Shown here: positions 37,673 through 39,168 of the stretch, one piece after another
How positions within the stretch are numbered: position 1 is the first letter of the stretch
Layout of the letters: every line of letters begins with the position of its first letter
Origin: Bacillota bacterium
GTDB lineage: Bacteria; Bacillota; Clostridia; Christensenellales; Borkfalkiaceae
Direction: 5' to 3'
Assembly (NCBI GenBank): GCA_003343995.1
Contig: QAKE01000053.1
Coordinates: 1 to 39,168 of the forward strand
Length of the DNA stretch: 39,168 nucleotides
Notes under the pieces: generated by a model
What the model saw: only the letters and a program-made list of their open reading frames with translations
The model's database searches: none
Told to the model about the DNA's origin: nothing
Program-made: the position numbers and the translations under genes

Positions 37673-37913
37673 ATGCCAGGTAGCCCTTGGCCATTTCCAG
37701 CAGTTCCGCCGCGTGTTCCTGATCGGTGATCTTTATCTTTCCGGGGCGCTTCGGGTCCTCCTCCAGCGCCCACGTTGCTTTATTTGCCAATAGAAGCCAT
37801 TTTTTCTTAATCTTGCTCACTTCGGCGTCGTAAAGTTCCCGGTCTTTCTTCCATGCCATAAATTCCTGGAAGTCCTCCGGCGTCATGGTCACGGTCACGG
37901 TCATGTCTGCCAT
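37671..37913 (-). CDS. Small helical protein of unknown function
   Basis: 80 residues. TMTPEDFQEFMAWKKDRELY, DAEVSKIKKKWLLLANK: charged and probably coiled-coil. Its ATG overlaps the methyltransferase C-terminal frame. No domain recognised. Confidence 0.6.
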   Translation of the reverse strand: MADMTVTVTMTPEDFQEFMAWKKDRELYDAEVSKIKKKWLLLANKATWALEEDPKRPGKIKITDQEHAAELLEMAKGYLA

Positions 37914-38191
37914 GTGTGCCTCCTCTCCGGTTCCGCCGCTATTCTGTCGGCGGCCATTTTTGCATAATCAGGGTTGATCTCGCAGCCCACAAAATTGCGG
38001 CCCAGGCGCTTGGCCACCACTCCGGTGGTCCCGCTCCCCGTGAACGGATCCAGGACGGTGCCGCCCTCCGGGCAGCCTGCCAATACGCAAGGTTCGATCA
38101 GTTTTTCAGGGAACACGGCAAAATGTGCGCCGCGAAACCCGCTTGTTCCGACGGTCCACACGTCGCGCTTATTTCTGCGTGGCGTGGGCAC
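37901..38191 (-). CDS. N4/N6 DNA methyltransferase, C-terminal fragment (frameshifted gene)
   Basis: 96 residues (GTG 38191) containing HFAVFPEKLIEPCVLAGCPE, then VLDPFTGSGTTGVVAKRLGR (47-66), the AdoMet-binding motif I, and NFVGCEINPDYAKMA. The position of motif I after the catalytic motif is typical of beta-class methyltransferases. The N-terminal part is in another frame. The phase shift is at the TTTT run 38197-38200 (plus strand): one more base would join the halves as KTYVPTPRRNKRDVW. It should lack activity alone. Confidence 0.85.
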   Translation of the reverse strand: MPTPRRNKRDVWTVGTSGFRGAHFAVFPEKLIEPCVLAGCPEGGTVLDPFTGSGTTGVVAKRLGRNFVGCEINPDYAKMAADRIAAEPERRHTWQT

Positions 38192-38892
38192 ATAGGTTTT
38201 CCGCTCTTGGTCCTGGTTTCTTTCGTCTGATCGGTGCCGTACTTCTCTCCGCCGAAACGGGGTAACGCCGCTTTCATTGGTCTGCCGTCCCTGTCCGGCT
38301 GCTTAAAGGAACCGGATTGCTTTTCGATATTCTGCATATATCGCTTGGTGCTGGCGCCCGCTATGGGTTCGCTGATCGCCTCCGCGTCGAAATAATAGCG
38401 TTCCGATTTTGACAGCAAAAATATGTATTCGTGGGACTTGGTGCAACGGTCCCGGACGCTCTCCGGCATACAGTTGGATTTGTTCCATATAATGTCCTGG
38501 CGCAAATACCACCCATCAGCCCGCAAAGCAAAGGCCAAAAGCCACGGTATTCCGATCAGGTCCTTATATTTGTACCCGCTCGGTTGCCGCTTCGTCGTGT
38601 GCCCGCAGGAATTGCGGGTATTCGTCGGGGGTTGATTGCCGGATCTGGTGGCGTAGCTGTCCCCGATGTTTACCCACAAGGTCCCATCCGGGCGCAGGAT
38701 CCGCCACACCTCCCGGAACACTTCCACCAGTTTTCCCACAAATGCCTCCGGCGTGTCCTCATTGCCGATTTGCCCCGCCACGCCGTAGTCGCGCAGATTG
38801 AAGTATGGCGGGGAGGTCACGCAGGTGTGGACGCTTTCAGGCTCCAGCGTCCGCAGGCCCTCCAGGGCGTCAGCCAGTAGAACGATCTCCAC
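38098..38892 (-). CDS. N4/N6 DNA methyltransferase, N-terminal fragment (frameshifted gene)
   Basis: 264 residues from GTG 38892 (AGGAGG with 9-base spacing). ADALEGLRTLEPESVHTCVT leads to the catalytic TSPPYFNLRDYG motif (26-37). VEVFREVWRILRPDGTLWVN, IGDSYATR, DIIWNKSN and SHEYIFLLSKSERYYFD are all conserved in the N6_N4_Mtase family. The last 32 residues (after about 232) are out of frame. The missing C-terminus is found at 37901-38191. With the second frameshifted methyltransferase nearby, both modification genes of this prophage are interrupted by a single base. Confidence 0.87.
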   Translation of the reverse strand: MEIVLLADALEGLRTLEPESVHTCVTSPPYFNLRDYGVAGQIGNEDTPEAFVGKLVEVFREVWRILRPDGTLWVNIGDSYATRSGNQPPTNTRNSCGHTTKRQPSGYKYKDLIGIPWLLAFALRADGWYLRQDIIWNKSNCMPESVRDRCTKSHEYIFLLSKSERYYFDAEAISEPIAGASTKRYMQNIEKQSGSFKQPDRDGRPMKAALPRFGGEKYGTDQTKETRTKSGKPMCPRHAEISATCGPSEQAGFAAHILPCSLKN

Positions 38893-39100
38893 CGTCCACC
38901 ACCTCCTGTTTGATCCACCAGGTTGGGTTATTCCGCTCTGCCTGGTGCGGGCACCCCTCTGCGTCGCAGTCCTCCACCTGGCAGGTGTCACAGAACGCCC
39001 GGTGGAAAGCGTCGTCCCATGGGCCTTGCAGGACGGGGAGGGAGGCCAGGAAAGCCCCCAGGGCCTCCGGGGAGGCCGTGATCCTTTCAAAGTTATTCAC
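38870..39100 (-). CDS. Small cysteine-rich phage protein
   Basis: 76 residues, GTG 39100 with GAGGAGG seven bases upstream and a GTGA overlap with the preceding gene. Contains FCDTCQVEDCDAEGCPH, a Cys/His cluster likely to bind zinc, after a helical N-terminus. Found in the early operon next to the methyltransferase; function unknown. Confidence 0.6.
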   Translation of the reverse strand: MNNFERITASPEALGAFLASLPVLQGPWDDAFHRAFCDTCQVEDCDAEGCPHQAERNNPTWWIKQEVVDGGDRSTG

Positions 39101-39168
39101 GCTCCGGCCTCCTCTTTGTGGAGGTCCACGCCCTCCAGGGCGTTCCACACGGCCCGCTCCCATTCCTT
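39097..39168 (-). CDS. Partial early gene at the right edge (C-terminus only)
   Basis: The frame is open from the window edge to TGA at 39099-39097, giving 23 residues (WERAVWNALEGVDLHKEEAG). It overlaps the next gene's GTG. Too short to identify. It shows that the early operon continues beyond the window. Confidence 0.5.
   Translation of the reverse strand, partial: KEWERAVWNALEGVDLHKEEAGA

Noticed and set aside
1..39168. tRNA or rRNA genes
   Set aside because: I saw no cloverleaf-compatible tRNA or rRNA sequence while reading, including at the left junction where a tRNA attachment site might occur. This was not a computed scan.

Overview
The window is almost entirely a temperate, contractile-tailed (myovirus-type) prophage in a high-GC Gram-positive host. 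An Oscillospirales-like member of the Clostridia is my inference, from strong GGAGG ribosome-binding sites, frequent GTG starts and the gene families present. The first 173 bases are the 3' end of a probable chromosomal BMP-family lipoprotein gene. The prophage therefore begins somewhere in 174-454 and runs off the right edge.

Nearly all phage genes lie on the minus strand, so the phage reads right to left. From 39168 down to about 30330 is an early/middle block: an N4/N6 DNA methyltransferase (frameshifted), an HUH Rep-like protein, a DUF4406 protein, a cytosine-5 methyltransferase (frameshifted), a GNAT-like protein, an OGG1-type DNA glycosylase, a DUF5131 radical-SAM-like protein, an ASCH protein, a DUF1064 nuclease-like protein and an ArpU/RinA-like late activator. 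A 589-base non-coding stretch (29741-30329) with several strong hairpins separates this block from the late operon. The late operon holds terminase, head-tail joining protein, portal, protease, capsid, connector genes, tail sheath, tube, chaperone (with probable frameshift product), tape measure, tail proteins X, D, V, U, gp25, J and I, a tail fibre, and the lysis cassette.

The clearest system is a complete diversity-generating retroelement (DGR) at 6162-8459. It has the tail-fibre target gene with its variable repeat at the 3' end, a GC-rich hairpin just past the stop codon, an Avd-like accessory gene with an unusual C-terminal extension, the template repeat, a structured spacer and a reverse transcriptase with a YMDD active site and the DGR-type GxxxSQ motif. 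Template and variable repeats differ at 16 positions over 126 bp, and all 16 are adenines in the template. The target carries four 237-bp (79-residue) Ig-like repeats before a lectin-like variable domain.

Two plus-strand islands interrupt the leftward genes. One (21056-21571) is a self-contained promoter-gene-terminator unit encoding a two-helix membrane protein with a SWIM zinc finger. The other (2256-2874) encodes three small proteins, two of them single-helix membrane peptides, from a promoter sharing repeated operators with a divergent ribbon-helix-helix regulator. At the far left an XRE regulator and an intact IS30-family transposase sit at the chromosome junction; no phage integrase is visible in the window. 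A third plus-strand unit (37561-37672) looks like a small RNA gene.
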